From positions 1 to 5,606 of the forward strand of contig SXHT01000326.1 in NCBI GenBank assembly GCA_005773095.1: a stretch of DNA of 5,606 bases, in the 5' to 3' direction. The position numbers and the translations under genes are program-made. Positions 5,442 to 5,606 of the stretch are shown here, in pieces. This DNA is from Planctomycetaceae bacterium. Its GTDB lineage: Bacteria; Planctomycetota; Planctomycetia; Pirellulales; PALSA-1355. The stretch's first letter is position 1; each line of letters begins with the position of its first letter. The notes beneath the pieces are model-generated. The model did not search any database. It was not told the origin of the DNA and saw only the letters and a program-made list of their open reading frames with translations.

Positions 5442-5606
5442 CTACGACAAAGACTCGCGGTCTCGGCTGATGCCGGGCATCGGCACCGGGTACTTGCCTT
5501 CGGCGTTGGCGATGATCGGGGCGCTGGAGTCCATCGTCAGCTTGTCCACGTCCGGCGCCAATTCGTGCCCCCCGTTGAGCGCTTGCTCGTAGCTGATTTC
5601 CTGGCC
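5442..5606 (-). CDS. Gfo/Idh/MocA-type oxidoreductase, C-terminal 54 residues (5' end outside window)
   Basis: The minus-strand frame is open from the right edge to TAG at 5444-5442. It begins GQEISYEQALNGGHELAP and continues through a Pro-rich stretch to GKYPVPMPGIS, then RDRESLS. This order (GQ-IS-x-x-x-AL, then L-x-P, then G-x-YP-x-x-x-PG) is what I know from the extreme C-terminus of many planctomycete Gfo/Idh/MocA dehydrogenases, where the first part packs on the substrate domain and the YP...PG tail ends the protein. The catalytic Rossmann part lies outside the window, so activity, signal peptide and substrate cannot be judged. The tail differs from that of the complete family member at 532-1866 (REYRQGW type), so the two are different subfamilies rather than a recent duplication. 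Probable terminator at 5111-5142. Confidence 0.72.
   Translation of the reverse strand, partial: GQEISYEQALNGGHELAPDVDKLTMDSSAPIIANAEGKYPVPMPGISRDRESLS

Noticed and set aside
1..5606. CRISPR array, tRNA, rRNA, phage or defence system
   Set aside because: There are no regularly spaced short repeats, no cloverleaf or rRNA-like segments that I could recognise, and no nuclease, toxin or phage genes beyond the housekeeping RecJ. I found no evidence for a new system.

Overview
The window is GC-rich DNA that reads like an ordinary chromosomal segment of a planctomycete (Planctomycetota, perhaps Pirellulales-like). This assignment is inference. It rests on a Tat-targeted Gfo/Idh/MocA oxidoreductase ending in the REYRQGW-type tail common in that phylum, a second Gfo/Idh/MocA C-terminus at the far edge, a secreted SYLF-domain protein, and GC-rich intergenic palindromes starting TAGGGCCGGC. 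No 16S or other phylogenetic marker is present.

Layout, left to right. (1) 2-400 (+) is the C-terminal 132 residues of dTDP-glucose 4,6-dehydratase (rfbB/rmlB). (2) After a 131-bp gap, 532-1866 (+) encodes a complete 444-residue Gfo/Idh/MocA-family oxidoreductase with a twin-arginine signal. It starts at a GTG with a good ribosome binding site. (3) The 276-bp gap 1867-2142 holds a 16-bp palindrome, copy 1 of a 112-bp palindromic repeat, and a hairpin just upstream of the next gene. (4) 2143-3906 (+) encodes a full-length RecJ-type single-strand DNA exonuclease (587 aa). (5) Only 46 bp separate it from the convergent gene 3953-4981 (-), a 342-residue exported SYLF (Ysc84-type) protein with a helical C-terminal extension and a proline-run end. 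(6) The 460-bp gap 4982-5441 holds the ribosome binding site of the SYLF gene, a Rho-independent terminator firing on the minus strand, a REP-like signature, and copy 2 of the 112-bp repeat (106/112 identical to copy 1) bracketed by a perfect 14-bp direct repeat. (7) 5442-5606 (-) is the last 54 residues of another Gfo/Idh/MocA-type oxidoreductase that enters from the right edge.

The genes do not form one pathway. They cover nucleotide-sugar synthesis, an exported sugar-type oxidoreductase, DNA repair and recombination, and an envelope lipid-binding-type protein. Each gene appears to be its own transcription unit or the end of one. I see no phage genes, transposase, CRISPR array, tRNA or rRNA, and no convincing new system. 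The most interesting material is intergenic: the two near-identical nested palindromes, whose differences avoid the GC-rich arms.
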